DNA of 56,938 bases from the NCBI GenBank assembly GCA_017545045.1, contig JAFYDA010000100.1, forward strand, positions 1 through 56,938. The letters run 5' to 3'. The DNA is from Prevotella sp. (GTDB lineage: Bacteria; Bacteroidota; Bacteroidia; Bacteroidales; Bacteroidaceae). Shown one piece after another: positions 1-9,595 of the stretch; within the stretch, counting starts at the first letter, position 1; every line of letters begins with the position of its first letter. The position numbers were made by a program, and so were the translations under genes. The notes under the pieces are model-generated. The model was not told the DNA's origin. It ran no database searches and saw only the letters and a program-made list of their open reading frames with translations.

Positions 1-500
1 TTAGAAGCATTGTAGATAACGAAGTTGGGTTCGAACTTCTCCAGTTCCTCAGCGGTGGGCTGAATGAACATGTTCTTCACAAAGTGAGCCTGCCAAGCAA
101 CCTCCACGATGAAGCGCACGCGCAGACGAGTAGCCTCGTTAGCACCACAGAAAGCATCAACTACGTAAAGCTCCTTGTTGCAGAGTTCCTTGATGGCGAT
201 GTCCTTAACCTGCTTCCAAACCTCCTCGCTCATGGGGTGGTTGTCGTTCTTGTATTCCTCAGTGGTCCACCATACCTTGTCCTCGCTCTGAGCATCCTTT
301 ACGATGTACTTGTCCTTAGGTGAACGGCCGGTGTAGATACCAGTCATTACGTTTACAGCGTTCAGCTCGGTGTTCTGACCCTTGTCGAAACCAGTCAGAC
401 CTGCCTTTGTCTCCTCCTCGAAGAGGAACTCATACGATGGATTGTGTGCAATCACCTTTGAACCAGTGATGCCATACTGAGTTAAATCTAACTTTGCCAT
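1..500 (-). CDS. pckA: phosphoenolpyruvate carboxykinase (ATP), N-terminal part, cut by the left edge
   Basis: Reading leftward from the ATG at 500-498, 166 codons run off the window without a stop. The protein opens [20 protein letters not shown] and carries the diagnostic PCK stretch [19 protein letters not shown] near residues 51-69, followed by [19 protein letters not shown]. This matches the N-terminal domain of ATP-dependent PEP carboxykinase, which interconverts oxaloacetate and PEP; in fermenting Bacteroidota it usually works in the CO2-fixing direction towards succinate. The nucleotide- and metal-binding residues lie beyond the edge and cannot be checked. A TAnnTTTGC promoter sits about 50 bp upstream. 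The identification is firm; only completeness is unknown. Confidence 0.95.
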   Translation of the reverse strand, partial: MAKLDLTQYGITGSKVIAHNPSYEFLFEEETKAGLTGFDKGQNTELNAVNVMTGIYTGRSPKDKYIVKDAQSEDKVWWTTEEYKNDNHPMSEEVWKQVKDIAIKELCNKELYVVDAFCGANEATRLRVRFIVEVAWQAHFVKNMFIQPTAEELEKFEPNFVIYNAS

Positions 501-551
501 AATTGTTTCTAAATATTTAGTTTGTTTTTGAATACTCTTTTAAAATCGGGT

Positions 552-560
552 GCAAAGGTA
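552..560 (-). promoter_or_regulatory. promoter -7 element for pckA
   Basis: On the minus strand this reads TACCTTTGC, a perfect match to the Bacteroidota primary sigma factor -7 consensus TAnnTTTGC. It gives a leader of roughly 45-50 nt before pckA. No clear -33 TTTG is seen at 19-21 bp spacing. Confidence 0.7.
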
Positions 561-747
561 CGAATAAATTGAGAATTAATCAGCAATAATTAAGAATTAT
601 TCACCCTTGACATCCGATATTTGCGTTAAAGTATCCAAAAATAGTGTCGATGTGACATATTTGCCACTTCGACATATCAAAAGAACGATAGCACGCACTG
701 ATTACGAATTTTATTCGATATATGTCGTTTATTTCAAAATAAAATTG

Positions 748-756
748 TATCTTTGC
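748..756 (+). promoter_or_regulatory. promoter -7 element for the Na/Pi transporter gene
   Basis: TATCTTTGC, a perfect TAnnTTTGC box, predicts a start about 25 nt before the ATG at 784. That rules out the longer reading frame starting near 607, which would begin upstream of the promoter. An inverted repeat CGACATAT (670-677) / ATATGTCG (720-727) lies just upstream of the -33 region and could be an operator; this is inference only. Confidence 0.75.
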
Positions 757-783
757 AGTCGAAATAATAAAAATCAAGTTTTT

Positions 784-2550
784 ATGTCCATCTGGATTAT
801 TTTCAAGCTGCTCGGCTCACTGGCTCTTCTCATGTTTGGTATGAAGGCCATGAGTGAGGCGCTGCAGAAAATGGCCGGACCGCAATTGCGTCACGTCCTG
901 GGTGCCATGACCACCAATCGCTTTACTGGAATGTTGACGGGTACGCTGGTGACAGCGTCCGTCCAGTCATCAACAGCAACGACGGTGATGACCGTATCGT
1001 TTGTGAACGCCGGCCTGCTGACGCTGGCGCAGGCCATCTCGGTCATCATGGGTGCCAACATCGGTACGACGCTGACGGCTTGGATCATGGCCGTGGGTAC
1101 TTCGGGCAGCGACGCCTCGCCGTTCGACATCAGCATCTTGTCGTATATAGGCTTCTTCATAGGCATTGTACTCATCTACATGAAGAAGCACCGCTACATC
1201 GGCGACTTCCTGTTTGGTATCGGCCTGCTGCTGCTGGGTCTTACCACGCTGAAGGCAACGGGCATGTCGATGGACCTGGCCAACAATGAGGCGGTCACGA
1301 GCTTCTTCAAGTCGTTCGACCCCAACTCGTTTGTCACCACCCTGTTATTCCTGCTGCTGGGCGGCATCATGACGTTCTGCGTACAGTCGTCGGCAGCGGT
1401 GATGGCCATCACGATGCTGCTGTGCTCGACGGGTGCGATGCCCATCTACCAAGGTATTGCGCTGGTGCTGGGCGAGAATATCGGCACCACGGTGACCTCG
1501 AACCTCGCAGCCCTGTCGGCCAACACCCAGGCGCGCCGTGCCGCCCTGGCCCACATGTTCTTCAACGTGTTCGGCGTGTTGTGGATACTTTTCATCTTCC
1601 GCCCGTTCATCGACATGGTGTGCGGATGGGTGAACTACGACGTCGAGATGACCAAGGACAGTGTGAGCAGCACCGTCTTCCTGGCCAATGCTGCCAAGCT
1701 GAACTACGTGCTGGCCGCCTTCCACACGTCGTTCAACGTGGTGAACACCTTCATACTGATATGGTTCATCCCCCTGATTGAGCGTTTCGTGTGCTGGGTC
1801 ATCAAGCCCAAGATGGTGGATGAAGTGGAGGATTTCCGTTTGCATTTCATCACTGCCGGATTCATGAGAACGCCCGAATTATCGGTGCTGGAAGCACAGA
1901 AGGAGATTTCCTCTTTCTCGGAACGCATGCAGCGTATGTTCGGCATGGTACAGGAACTGCTGAATCTCTCATCAAGTTCACAGAATAAGGACAAAGGCAA
2001 CGAACAGACTTTCAACAAGCTCTATTCGCGCATTGAGAAGTACGAGAGCATCAGCGATAACATGGAGCTTGAAATAGCCCAGTATTTGGAAAGCGTCAGC
2101 GACGCTCACCTGTCGGATGACACCAAGGCAAAGATCCGGGCCATGCTGCGTGAGGTCAGCGAACTGGAGTCCATAGGCGATTCCTGCTTTAACATGGCAC
2201 GCACCATCAACCGTAAGTTTGCGGCCAAGCAAGACCACTTCATTGAACGCCAATACGACCATCTGCACCAGATGATGGCACTGACCGACCAGGCACTGAC
2301 TCAGATGAACCTGCTGATGAGCGGACGCAAGGAGTCGTACAACGTGAACCGCACGTTCAACATAGAGAACGAAATCAACAATTACCGTAATCAGCTAAAG
2401 GCCCAGAACATCATTGACGTCAACAATCATGAGTACACTTATGCAGAGGGTACTATTTACATTGACCTTATCAATGAATGCGAAAAACTGGGCGACTATG
2501 TCGTCAATGTTGTGGAGGCTCGCATGGGCACACGGCAAAGAAGCGTTTAA
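784..2550 (+). CDS. Na/Pi cotransporter family protein with C-terminal PhoU-like domain
   Basis: 588 aa. The first ~340 residues form a polytopic membrane domain with the inverted-repeat signature of the Na/Pi (NptA/PF02690) family: QSSTATT at about 61-67 paired with QSSAAVM at about 201-207, and GANIGTT at 90-96 paired with GENIGTT at 230-236. The last ~230 residues are hydrophilic and helical, rich in charged heptads (EKYESISDNMELEIAQYLES), as in the PhoU-like tail of bacterial family members. Its role would be sodium-coupled phosphate or related anion transport at the inner membrane; substrate is not proven by sequence. The start at 784 follows the promoter at 748-756. It converges on nrdG with a 2-bp gap. 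Confidence 0.9.
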   Translation: MSIWIIFKLLGSLALLMFGMKAMSEALQKMAGPQLRHVLGAMTTNRFTGMLTGTLVTASVQSSTATTVMTVSFVNAGLLTLAQAISVIMGANIGTTLTAWIMAVGTSGSDASPFDISILSYIGFFIGIVLIYMKKHRYIGDFLFGIGLLLLGLTTLKATGMSMDLANNEAVTSFFKSFDPNSFVTTLLFLLLGGIMTFCVQSSAAVMAITMLLCSTGAMPIYQGIALVLGENIGTTVTSNLAALSANTQARRAALAHMFFNVFGVLWILFIFRPFIDMVCGWVNYDVEMTKDSVSSTVFLANAAKLNYVLAAFHTSFNVVNTFILIWFIPLIERFVCWVIKPKMVDEVEDFRLHFITAGFMRTPELSVLEAQKEISSFSERMQRMFGMVQELLNLSSSSQNKDKGNEQTFNKLYSRIEKYESISDNMELEIAQYLESVSDAHLSDDTKAKIRAMLREVSELESIGDSCFNMARTINRKFAAKQDHFIERQYDHLHQMMALTDQALTQMNLLMSGRKESYNVNRTFNIENEINNYRNQLKAQNIIDVNNHEYTYAEGTIYIDLINECEKLGDYVVNVVEARMGTRQRSV

Positions 2551-2552
2551 GT

Positions 2553-3065
2553 TCAGACATTAACAGCTACGTCAGGCTTCCAGAGTACGGTCTCACCACT
2601 GAAAATGGAAGCCTGAACGTCTATCAGACGCTGGTTTGACGAACCGCGGAACAACAAGTCTTCATCGCGCAGCGACTGTATATACGGACCATCCACCAGC
2701 ACGTCGAGTTCCGCCAGCAGTTCGCGCTGGTCGTCGTGTATCAGACTCTCAAACGTAAAACCTGTATAGCACCAGATGTCCTTTTGCGTGCGGCGGTGTA
2801 TCTGACGTGCCAGTTCAGCGAAGGCGGCAGCCTGATACATCGGATCACCACCCGAAAAAGTGACGCCCTGTGTATAAGGATCAGACTCGATAATGTCCAT
2901 CAGCTCGGCAATCGTCATCTCGCGCCCCTGATTGAAGTTCCACGACTGGGGATTATGACACCCCACACAAGCATGGCGACAACCTGCACAATAGATGGAC
3001 GTACGGAATCCCGGCCCGTCCACCATGGTGTCTTCAACGACATCTAATACCCTTAGTATTTCCAT
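2553..3065 (-). CDS. nrdG: anaerobic ribonucleoside-triphosphate reductase activating protein
   Basis: 170 aa, the usual length for NrdG. It has the radical-SAM cysteine motif Cx3Cx2C at C29, C33 and C36 (within CRHACVGCHN) and the following glycine-rich SAM-binding stretch GVTFSGGDPMYQ. NrdG uses a 4Fe-4S cluster and S-adenosylmethionine to form the glycyl radical on NrdD. Its partner nrdD lies at 4640-6880 on the same strand, but the two are separated by two genes on the opposite strand, so they are not one simple operon. The promoter box at 3073-3081 is only 7 bp from the start codon, suggesting a nearly leaderless mRNA. Confidence 0.96.
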   Translation of the reverse strand: MEILRVLDVVEDTMVDGPGFRTSIYCAGCRHACVGCHNPQSWNFNQGREMTIAELMDIIESDPYTQGVTFSGGDPMYQAAAFAELARQIHRRTQKDIWCYTGFTFESLIHDDQRELLAELDVLVDGPYIQSLRDEDLLFRGSSNQRLIDVQASIFSGETVLWKPDVAVNV

Positions 3066-3072
3066 TGCAGAT

Positions 3073-3081
3073 GCAAAGATA
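3073..3081 (-). promoter_or_regulatory. promoter -7 element for nrdG
   Basis: Minus strand TATCTTTGC, perfect consensus. With the box centred at -7, transcription would start about 5 nt before the nrdG ATG. It is divergent from the box at 3125-3133; the two boxes are 43 bp apart, so the polymerases compete for overlapping DNA. Confidence 0.75.
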
Positions 3082-3124
3082 TGAATTTTTCTCCAAAAAT
3101 TTTGTATATATCAACTAAAATGTT

Positions 3125-3133
3125 TATCTTTGC
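3125..3133 (+). promoter_or_regulatory. promoter -7 element for the RsbW-like / alarmone synthetase operon
   Basis: TATCTTTGC, perfect consensus, 7 bp before the ATG at 3141. This box decides the start at 3141 rather than at codons further upstream, and predicts a leader of about 5 nt. Confidence 0.75.
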
Positions 3134-3140
3134 GGTCGAT

Positions 3141-3578
3141 ATGGAGTTACGAAATACTCAAGTTTTCCAACGTAGCATCACATTACCCAACGATGTACAG
3201 GAGGTGCCACGGCTCGCAGAATTCATCGACGAAGTCTGCGAATGCCTGGAATTTGACATGACATTGACCATGCAGCTTAACCTGGCCATCGAGGAGGCTG
3301 TCGTGAACGTTATGGACTACGCCTATCCTGCCGGCACCGTGGGCGATGTCAACATCGACGTACTGGCAGACGATGAACAAGTGAAATTCATCATCAGCGA
3401 TAGCGGGACCCCATTTGACCCCACAGCGAAAGATGATGTCGATACGACTCTCTCAGTGGAGGAACGTCGTATCGGTGGGCTGGGCATTCATCTTGTGCGC
3501 CAGCTGATGGACACCATAGAGTATGCCCGTACTGATGGAAAGAACATATTGACGCTCTGTAAAAAAAGAATTTCTTGA
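3141..3578 (+). CDS. ATP-binding anti-sigma regulatory factor (RsbW-like serine kinase)
   Basis: 145 aa, the usual size of stand-alone HATPase_c_2 (RsbW/SpoIIAB) proteins. GHKL motifs are visible: N-box E51...N56 in AIEEAVVNVMDY, G1 box with D87 and G89 in ISDSGTPFDP, and G2 box GGLGIHLVR at 112-120. Such proteins bind ATP and act in partner-switching, phosphorylating an antagonist or holding a sigma factor or other target. No STAS antagonist or PP2C phosphatase is present nearby. It is the first gene of a pair with an alarmone synthetase that starts 2 nt after its stop. The start follows from the promoter at 3125-3133. The family is sure; the target is unknown. Confidence 0.88.
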   Translation: MELRNTQVFQRSITLPNDVQEVPRLAEFIDEVCECLEFDMTLTMQLNLAIEEAVVNVMDYAYPAGTVGDVNIDVLADDEQVKFIISDSGTPFDPTAKDDVDTTLSVEERRIGGLGIHLVRQLMDTIEYARTDGKNILTLCKKRIS

Positions 3579-3580
3579 CA

Positions 3581-4645
3581 ATGAGCCAATCACTTAGTAT
3601 TCATTGTGAATCATTATTACAACAGTATCGTGAACGGTTGCCGGAACTGGAACAACTGGCTGCAACGGTTCACAAAACGATAAAACAAGCTTTACGGGAA
3701 CAAGGCATTGAAACGAATTCTATAGAATGCCGCGTAAAGACAGAAGCCTCGCTCGCCGGGAAACTGGAGCGCAAAGGTGACAAGTACCAGAAGATAGAGG
3801 ACATCACCGACTTGGTGGGGCTACGCATCGTCACATTCTACACAGACGACGTTGACAAGACGGCAGCCATTGTCAAACGGCTTTTCAACGTAGACTGGAA
3901 AAACTCTGTTGACAAGCGCAAGCTGCATAACCTGACCAGTTTCGGCTACAACTCTTTGCACTATATCTGCCAGTTGAAGGAGGGCAGCATTCCCTTCGAG
4001 ATACAGATGCGCACGGCTTTACAGCACGTGTGGTCGGCCATTGAGCACGACATCGGCTATAAGGGAGCCGTGAAACTGCCGCCAGAGTTCCGACGTCAGT
4101 TCAGCCGTCTCTCCGGCATGCTTGAACTGGCCGATGATGAGTTCAGCCGCCTACGAACGACGATGAGCGAATACCGTCGTCAGGTGCAGGCACTCGTCAA
4201 GAGTGGGAAACTCGACGAAGTGCTGCTCAGCACTGACTCCTTTGCCAGCTATCTTGAATTACATCCCTTTGAACGGCTCAACCAGCGCATTGCCGCCGTC
4301 AATCAGGCCGAACTGTTTCCTGCCTCGCTGATGCCGTTCCTGCCGTTGTTGGAAAAATACAAGTTAAACACACTCGGTGATGTACAGCTTTTTATTGACG
4401 AACATTCCGAAGACGCCTATCAGCTGGCGCTCTCTGTCATTGCACTCACCGATCTGGATATTCTCTCCGAGAGCGTTGGACTGATGAACCTATGCATGGT
4501 CTTTGTTCTTAAAAAAGGATTAGGCGTCGTAGGACTGAAGGATATCTACGACACCATTAACGGAGAGCAACCCCAAAACCAGCGACTTGCAGAACAAGTT
4601 TACAAGCAGGCTCTGGAGTTGCCTTTCATGAGTCAGTTCTTATAA
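3581..4645 (+). CDS. RelA/SpoT-domain (p)ppGpp synthetase-like protein
   Basis: 354 aa. The synthetase domain spans about residues 20-170: RVKTEAS at 51-57, ITDLVGLRI at 75-83, FGYNSLH at 121-127, EIQMRT at 140-145, then H149 and EHDIGYK at 155-161. There is no HD hydrolase domain and no TGS/ACT region, so it is like a small alarmone synthetase with an extra C-terminal part of about 180 residues that I do not recognise. Predicted reaction: pyrophosphate transfer from ATP to GTP or GDP in the cytoplasm. ATG 3581 is preferred over a TTG at 3575 that overlaps the upstream stop. Its 3' end overlaps that of nrdD by 6 bp (convergent). Confidence 0.88.
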   Translation: MSQSLSIHCESLLQQYRERLPELEQLAATVHKTIKQALREQGIETNSIECRVKTEASLAGKLERKGDKYQKIEDITDLVGLRIVTFYTDDVDKTAAIVKRLFNVDWKNSVDKRKLHNLTSFGYNSLHYICQLKEGSIPFEIQMRTALQHVWSAIEHDIGYKGAVKLPPEFRRQFSRLSGMLELADDEFSRLRTTMSEYRRQVQALVKSGKLDEVLLSTDSFASYLELHPFERLNQRIAAVNQAELFPASLMPFLPLLEKYKLNTLGDVQLFIDEHSEDAYQLALSVIALTDLDILSESVGLMNLCMVFVLKKGLGVVGLKDIYDTINGEQPQNQRLAEQVYKQALELPFMSQFL

Positions 4646-6880
4646 TCCGGAAAACATATCCTGCTGACCGTGATCCACGTGGGTGACGCGGTCGTTCAAC
4701 TCAGCCAGTTTGCCTGAGTTCCAGCGGTCGGTAGTCCCTACAAGATAGCCCGTGATGCGCTGTAGCTTATCTATGTGACGGCTACCGCACTTCGGACATT
4801 CTTCCAGCTTATCTTCAGCATTCTCATAGCCGCAGTCCATGCAGCGGTTACGGTTATGGTTCACCGAACCGTAGCCCATGTCAAGGCGGTCCATCATATC
4901 GACAACCGACATGATGACCTGCGGGTTATGAGTAGCATCACCGTCAATCTCCACGTAGAAGATGTGGCCGCCACGCGTCAAGTTGTGGTAGGGTGCCTCT
5001 ATCTCTGCCTTATGGCGGGCCGAGCACTTGTAGTAGACGGGCACGTGGTTGGAATTGGTGTAGTAGTCACGATCGGTGATGCCTTTCAGCACGCCGAATT
5101 CCTTGCGGTCCTTCTTGGTGAACTTGCCTGCCAGTCCCTCGGCGGGCGTTGCCAGGACGCTGTAGTTATGATGGTAGCGGTCGCAGAACTCGTTCACGCG
5201 GTCGCGCATGTAGGTGACAATCTTCAGACCCAGTTCCTGGGCCTCCTCGCTCTCGCCGTGGTGCTTTCCAATGAGTGCTACAAGACACTCGGCCAGCCCG
5301 ATGAAACCGATGCCAAGCGTCCCTTGATTAATGACGCTGGCGATGGTGTCTGTCGATCCCAGTTTGTCGGCTCCTATCCAGAGGCTCTTCATCAACAGCG
5401 GGAACTGCTTGGCGAAGGCTGTCTTCTGGAACTGGAAACGCTCGTCGAGTTGTCTGGCCGTCACCTCAAGCATGTTGTCAAGCTTGGCGAAGAACTGTCC
5501 GATGCGCTGCTGCTTGTCCTCAATGCCCATGCACTCAATAGCCAATTTCACGATATTAATGGTAGAGAACGACAGGTTACCGCGGCCTATCGATGTCTTC
5601 GGACCGTAACGGTTTTCAAAGACACGGGTACGGCAGCCCATCGTGGCCACCTCGTGCAGATAGCGCTTGGGATCGTCAGCGCGCCAGTCAGCATCCTGAT
5701 TGAAAGAGGCGTCGAGGTTCAGGAAGTTAGGGAAAAACCGCCGAGCCGTCACCTTGCAGGCCAGTTGGTAGAGGTCGAAGTTGCGGTCTTCGGGCAGATA
5801 GTTCACGCCACGTTTCTTCTTCCATATCTGGATGGGGAAGATGGCCGTCTCACCACCGCCCACGCCCTCGTAGGTGGAGAGCAGTATCTCGCGCATGATG
5901 CAACGTCCTTCGGCGCTCGTGTCTGTACCATAATTAATAGAGGAGAATACCACCTGATTGCCGCCACGTGAGTGGATGGTGTTCATGTTGTGGATAAAGG
6001 CTTCCATCGACTGGTGTACGCGGCCCACAGTCTTGTTGATGGCGTGCTGCTGGGCGCGCTCGCGGCCTGTCAGTCCGTCAAGCGGTTTCTTGATATAGTC
6101 CATCAGCGGCTCGTCGTACAGGTCGCTGTAGTCTTCTCCGTTCAAGTCCTCGAGTGACTTTAGTTCCTCAATATAGCTCATGCGCACGTAAGGAGCCAGA
6201 TAGAAGTCGAAGGCCGGGATAGCCTGTCCGCCGTGCATCTCGTTCTGAGCGCATTCCATTGAGATGCAGGCAAGTACCGAGGCCGTCTCTATGCGCTTGG
6301 CAGGTCGGCTGGCTCCATGTCCTGCAATGAAGCCACAGGTCAGAATATTGTCTAACGGATGCTGAACGCAAGTCAGCGACTTCGTGGGATAGTAGTCCTT
6401 GTCGTGGATATGCAGGTAGTTGTGCTCTACGGCGTCGCGGCTATCCTCCGAAAGCAGGTAGTCATCAACGAAAGGCTTGGTGGTCTCCGAGGCAAACTTC
6501 ATCATCATGCCCGCCGGCGTGTCGGCGTTCATGTTGGCATTCTCTCGCGTCACGTCGTTGTTTTTAATGTTCACGATGTCGAGGAATATCTCACGTGTCT
6601 TTGCCTTACGGGCTATCGACCGCTGATTGCGGTAGGCGATATATTTCTGGGCGACGTCCTTGCGGCTCGACTTCATCAGCTCCACCTCCACAAGGTCCTG
6701 TATCTGTTCCACCGTCATCTGGTCGTCGCCCCGCTGTGCAATGCGGTCGGTAATCTGGTAGAGCAGCCGCTCGTCCTCTCCCTTGTCTGTATGGAGCATG
6801 GCCTTACGGATGGCGGCCATGATTTTCTGTTCGTTAAATCCCACAATGCGCCCGTCGCGCTTTACTACTGTCTGTATCAT
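4640..6880 (-). CDS. nrdD: anaerobic ribonucleoside-triphosphate reductase (class III)
   Basis: 746 aa, typical for NrdD. An N-terminal ATP-cone (VVKRDGRIVGFNEQKIMAAI, residues 5-24) is followed by the glycyl-radical reductase barrel. Near the C-terminus are the four zinc cysteines C680, C683, C695 and C698 (CMDCGY ... CPKCGS) and the glycyl-radical site RITGYL with G711. The enzyme reduces ribonucleoside triphosphates to deoxyribonucleotides under anoxia and needs NrdG. It lies 39 bp downstream of mutS on the same strand; no TAnnTTTGC box was seen in that gap, so transcription may come from mutS or from a promoter inside it. Confidence 0.97.
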   Translation of the reverse strand: MIQTVVKRDGRIVGFNEQKIMAAIRKAMLHTDKGEDERLLYQITDRIAQRGDDQMTVEQIQDLVEVELMKSSRKDVAQKYIAYRNQRSIARKAKTREIFLDIVNIKNNDVTRENANMNADTPAGMMMKFASETTKPFVDDYLLSEDSRDAVEHNYLHIHDKDYYPTKSLTCVQHPLDNILTCGFIAGHGASRPAKRIETASVLACISMECAQNEMHGGQAIPAFDFYLAPYVRMSYIEELKSLEDLNGEDYSDLYDEPLMDYIKKPLDGLTGRERAQQHAINKTVGRVHQSMEAFIHNMNTIHSRGGNQVVFSSINYGTDTSAEGRCIMREILLSTYEGVGGGETAIFPIQIWKKKRGVNYLPEDRNFDLYQLACKVTARRFFPNFLNLDASFNQDADWRADDPKRYLHEVATMGCRTRVFENRYGPKTSIGRGNLSFSTINIVKLAIECMGIEDKQQRIGQFFAKLDNMLEVTARQLDERFQFQKTAFAKQFPLLMKSLWIGADKLGSTDTIASVINQGTLGIGFIGLAECLVALIGKHHGESEEAQELGLKIVTYMRDRVNEFCDRYHHNYSVLATPAEGLAGKFTKKDRKEFGVLKGITDRDYYTNSNHVPVYYKCSARHKAEIEAPYHNLTRGGHIFYVEIDGDATHNPQVIMSVVDMMDRLDMGYGSVNHNRNRCMDCGYENAEDKLEECPKCGSRHIDKLQRITGYLVGTTDRWNSGKLAELNDRVTHVDHGQQDMFSGL

Positions 6881-6919
6881 AAATATTTATAGTTTTAAAA
6901 GTCAAATATCTGTTTCATT

Positions 6920-9541
6920 CTATTTCCCGCTGACAATCTTCTTGATGTCGTTGAGTTTGTTGAGGGCTTCGAGCGGTGTCAGGTTGTTGACGTCGAGACC
7001 AAGAATCTCGTCGCGCACCTGACAGAGCACGGGGTCGTCAAGCTGGAAGAAGGAAAGCTGCATGCCCTCGCGGCTGTTGGCTATCTCGGCCGTAGGCTTT
7101 CCAGCAGCTCCCACCTGCGCATTCTCATTCTCCAACTGTTTCAGGATGACGTTGGCACGCTTGACGATGCTGCGCGGCATACCAGCAATCTCGGCCACGT
7201 GGATACCGAAGGAATGCTCACTCCCGCCCTTTTCAAGCTTACGCAGGAAGATCACCTTTCCATCCACCTCTTTCACCGAGACGTTGTAGTTCTTGATGCG
7301 GCTGAAGTTCTTCTCCATCTCGTTCAGCTCGTGGTAATGGGTGGCAAAGAGCGTGCGGGGATGGCCGGCCTTCACGTTCTCATGCAGGTATTCCACAATG
7401 GCCCAGGCTATCGAGATACCGTCGTAGGTAGACGTGCCGCGGCCCAGTTCATCGAAGAGCACTAACGAGCGTGAAGACACGTTGTTCAGGATGTCCGACG
7501 CCTCGGTCATCTCCACCATGAACGTCGATTCACCCAGCGAGATGTTGTCGCTGGCACCCACGCGAGTGAAGATTTTGTCGACAAGTCCTATCTTTGCCGA
7601 CTCTGCTGGCACGAAGCAGCCCACTTGTGCCAGCAGCACGATGAGCGCCGTCTGCCGGAGCAGTGCCGACTTACCAGCCATGTTCGGACCTGTGATGATG
7701 ATAATCTGCTGACGCTCGTTGTCAAGCATGATGTCGTTGGGAATATACGGTTCGCCTAATGGTAGCTCCTGCTCAATGACAGGGTGGCGCCCCTGACGGA
7801 TGTCGAGCACTTCGCTGCTGTCAATGACGGGGCGAATGTAGCGGTTCTCCTCGGCGGTCTTGGCAAAGCTCAGCAGGCAGTCGAGATGGGCCAGCAGGTT
7901 GGCGTTGATCTGTATCTGCGGAATGAACTCCTGCATGTCACTCACCATCTCGTTGAAGAGGCGGGTCTCCAGCGACAGTATCTTGTCCTCGGCACCCAGG
8001 ATTTTCTCCTCGTACTCCTTCAGCTCCTGCGTGATGTAGCGCTCGGCCTGTGCCAGCGTCTGCTTGCGCACCCACTCTGCCGGCACCTGGTTCTTATAGG
8101 TGTTGCGCACCTCCAGATAGTAGCCGAACACGTTGTTATAGCCTATCTTCAGACTTTGGATGCCCGTCAGTTCGGCCTCGCGCTGCTGAATCTGCAGCAG
8201 ATAGTCCTTACCGCTGTATGCAATGTGGCGCAGTTCGTCGAGCTCGGCGTTCACGCCGTCGCGAATGACACCGCCCTTCTGCACCAGTTGCGGCGGGTCG
8301 GGCTGTATCTCCTTCTCTATACGGTCGCGCAACGACTCGCAGAGGTTCAGCCGCTCCCCTACTCGCTTCAGGGCTTCGTTGCCGGCATAGAGGCAGGCCG
8401 TCTTGACGGGCTGTATGGCTTGCAGGGCCGTTTTCAGCTGCACCACCTCACGCGGCGACACCCGCCCCACGGCCACCTTCGAGATGATACGCTCCAGGTC
8501 GCCCATGCGGTGCAGCTGTTCGTCCACACACTGCCGGAAGTCGGGTTCGCGGTAGTAGTATTCCACTATATCCAACCGCTCGTTGATAGGGCGCTCGTCC
8601 TTCAGCGGGAACACCAGCCAGCGCCGCATCAGGCGGCCGCCCATCGGCGATATCGTCTTGTCCACCACGTCAAGCAGCGACTTGCCATCGTCGTGCATGG
8701 GCTGGATGAGCTCCAGCGAGCGGATGGTGAACTTGTCTAACCTGACGTATTTCTCCTCCTCTATGCGCTGCAGCGACGTGATGTGGGCTATCTGCGTGTG
8801 CTGGGTCTGCTCTAAGTACTGCAGGATGGCGCCTGCGGCCGTCATGCCGTTCTTCAGATGATCCACGCCGAAGCCTTTCATGTTCTTCACGCGAAAGTGC
8901 TTCAGCAGTTTCTGCATGGCCGTCTGCTCGGTAAACACCCAGTCATCGAGTTCGAACGTAAAGAATTTCGAGCCGAAGTGCTGTTCAAAGTCCTTCTTGC
9001 GCTGGCGGTCGAGCAGCACCTCTTTCGGCTGCAGGTTGCCCAACATCTTCTCTATATAGTCGTGGGTGCCCTCGCCGGTCAGGAATTCGCCCGTGGAAAT
9101 GTCGAGGAAGCTAATGCCCAGTGCTGACTTGCCGAAATGCACGGCACAAAGGAAGTTGTTTTCCTTATAGTTCAGCACGTTGTCTCTCATTGCCACACCT
9201 GGCGTCACCAGTTCGGTGATGCCGCGCTTCACGAGTTTCTTCGTCAGCTTCGGGTCTTCCAGCTGGTCACAGATGGCCACACGTTTGCCGGCGCGGATGA
9301 GCTTGGGCAGATAGGTGTCAAGGGCGTGATGGGGAAAGCCCGCCATCTCGTCGCCTTTGTTGTAACCGTTGTTGCGGTGGGTCAGGGTAATGCCGAGAAT
9401 ACGGGCTGCCGTAATGGCGTCTTCGCAATACGTCTCGTAGAAGTCGCCGCAACGGAACAGCAGCACCGCATCGGGGTGCTTCGCCTTCAGGTCGAAGAAC
9501 TGCTTCATCATCGGGGTCAGCTCCCCGTCTTTCTTTGCCAT
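6920..9541 (-). CDS. mutS: DNA mismatch repair protein MutS
   Basis: 873 aa. The mismatch-recognition motif F-Y-E (F34-Y35-E36 in CGDFYETY) lies in the N-terminal domain, then connector, lever and clamp regions, and the ABC-type ATPase with Walker A GPNMAGKS at about 618-625, the Walker B region [14 protein letters not shown] and the H-loop FATHYHEL. It recognises mismatches and recruits MutL. The start [12 protein letters not shown] at 9541 is chosen because the in-frame extension begins with TTG and the promoter box at 9563-9571 lies inside that extension. Genes downstream on the same strand: nrdD. Confidence 0.97.
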   Translation of the reverse strand: MAKKDGELTPMMKQFFDLKAKHPDAVLLFRCGDFYETYCEDAITAARILGITLTHRNNGYNKGDEMAGFPHHALDTYLPKLIRAGKRVAICDQLEDPKLTKKLVKRGITELVTPGVAMRDNVLNYKENNFLCAVHFGKSALGISFLDISTGEFLTGEGTHDYIEKMLGNLQPKEVLLDRQRKKDFEQHFGSKFFTFELDDWVFTEQTAMQKLLKHFRVKNMKGFGVDHLKNGMTAAGAILQYLEQTQHTQIAHITSLQRIEEEKYVRLDKFTIRSLELIQPMHDDGKSLLDVVDKTISPMGGRLMRRWLVFPLKDERPINERLDIVEYYYREPDFRQCVDEQLHRMGDLERIISKVAVGRVSPREVVQLKTALQAIQPVKTACLYAGNEALKRVGERLNLCESLRDRIEKEIQPDPPQLVQKGGVIRDGVNAELDELRHIAYSGKDYLLQIQQREAELTGIQSLKIGYNNVFGYYLEVRNTYKNQVPAEWVRKQTLAQAERYITQELKEYEEKILGAEDKILSLETRLFNEMVSDMQEFIPQIQINANLLAHLDCLLSFAKTAEENRYIRPVIDSSEVLDIRQGRHPVIEQELPLGEPYIPNDIMLDNERQQIIIITGPNMAGKSALLRQTALIVLLAQVGCFVPAESAKIGLVDKIFTRVGASDNISLGESTFMVEMTEASDILNNVSSRSLVLFDELGRGTSTYDGISIAWAIVEYLHENVKAGHPRTLFATHYHELNEMEKNFSRIKNYNVSVKEVDGKVIFLRKLEKGGSEHSFGIHVAEIAGMPRSIVKRANVILKQLENENAQVGAAGKPTAEIANSREGMQLSFFQLDDPVLCQVRDEILGLDVNNLTPLEALNKLNDIKKIVSGK

Positions 9542-9562
9542 ATCTGCCTTTTTTTTCAATTT

Positions 9563-9595
9563 GCAAAAATACGCTTTTTTTCGAAACTGGCAAAA
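9563..9595 (-). promoter_or_regulatory. promoter for mutS (-33 and -7 elements)
   Basis: Minus strand: -33 element TTTTG at 9595-9591, 19-bp spacer, and -7 element TATTTTTGC at 9571-9563. This is the full bipartite Bacteroidota promoter, about 21 bp before the chosen mutS ATG. Confidence 0.8.

Noticed and set aside
607..783. N-terminal extension of the Na/Pi transporter
   Set aside because: The -7 promoter box at 748-756 lies inside it and the family's first membrane helix starts at the ATG 784.
4775..5971. Long 398-codon frame opposite nrdD
   Set aside because: Antisense shadow of a GC-biased coding gene with clear NrdD motifs; no promoter or recognisable domain.
7784..8740. 318-codon frame opposite mutS
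   Set aside because: Antisense shadow; composition dominated by His, Leu and Val from reversed codons.
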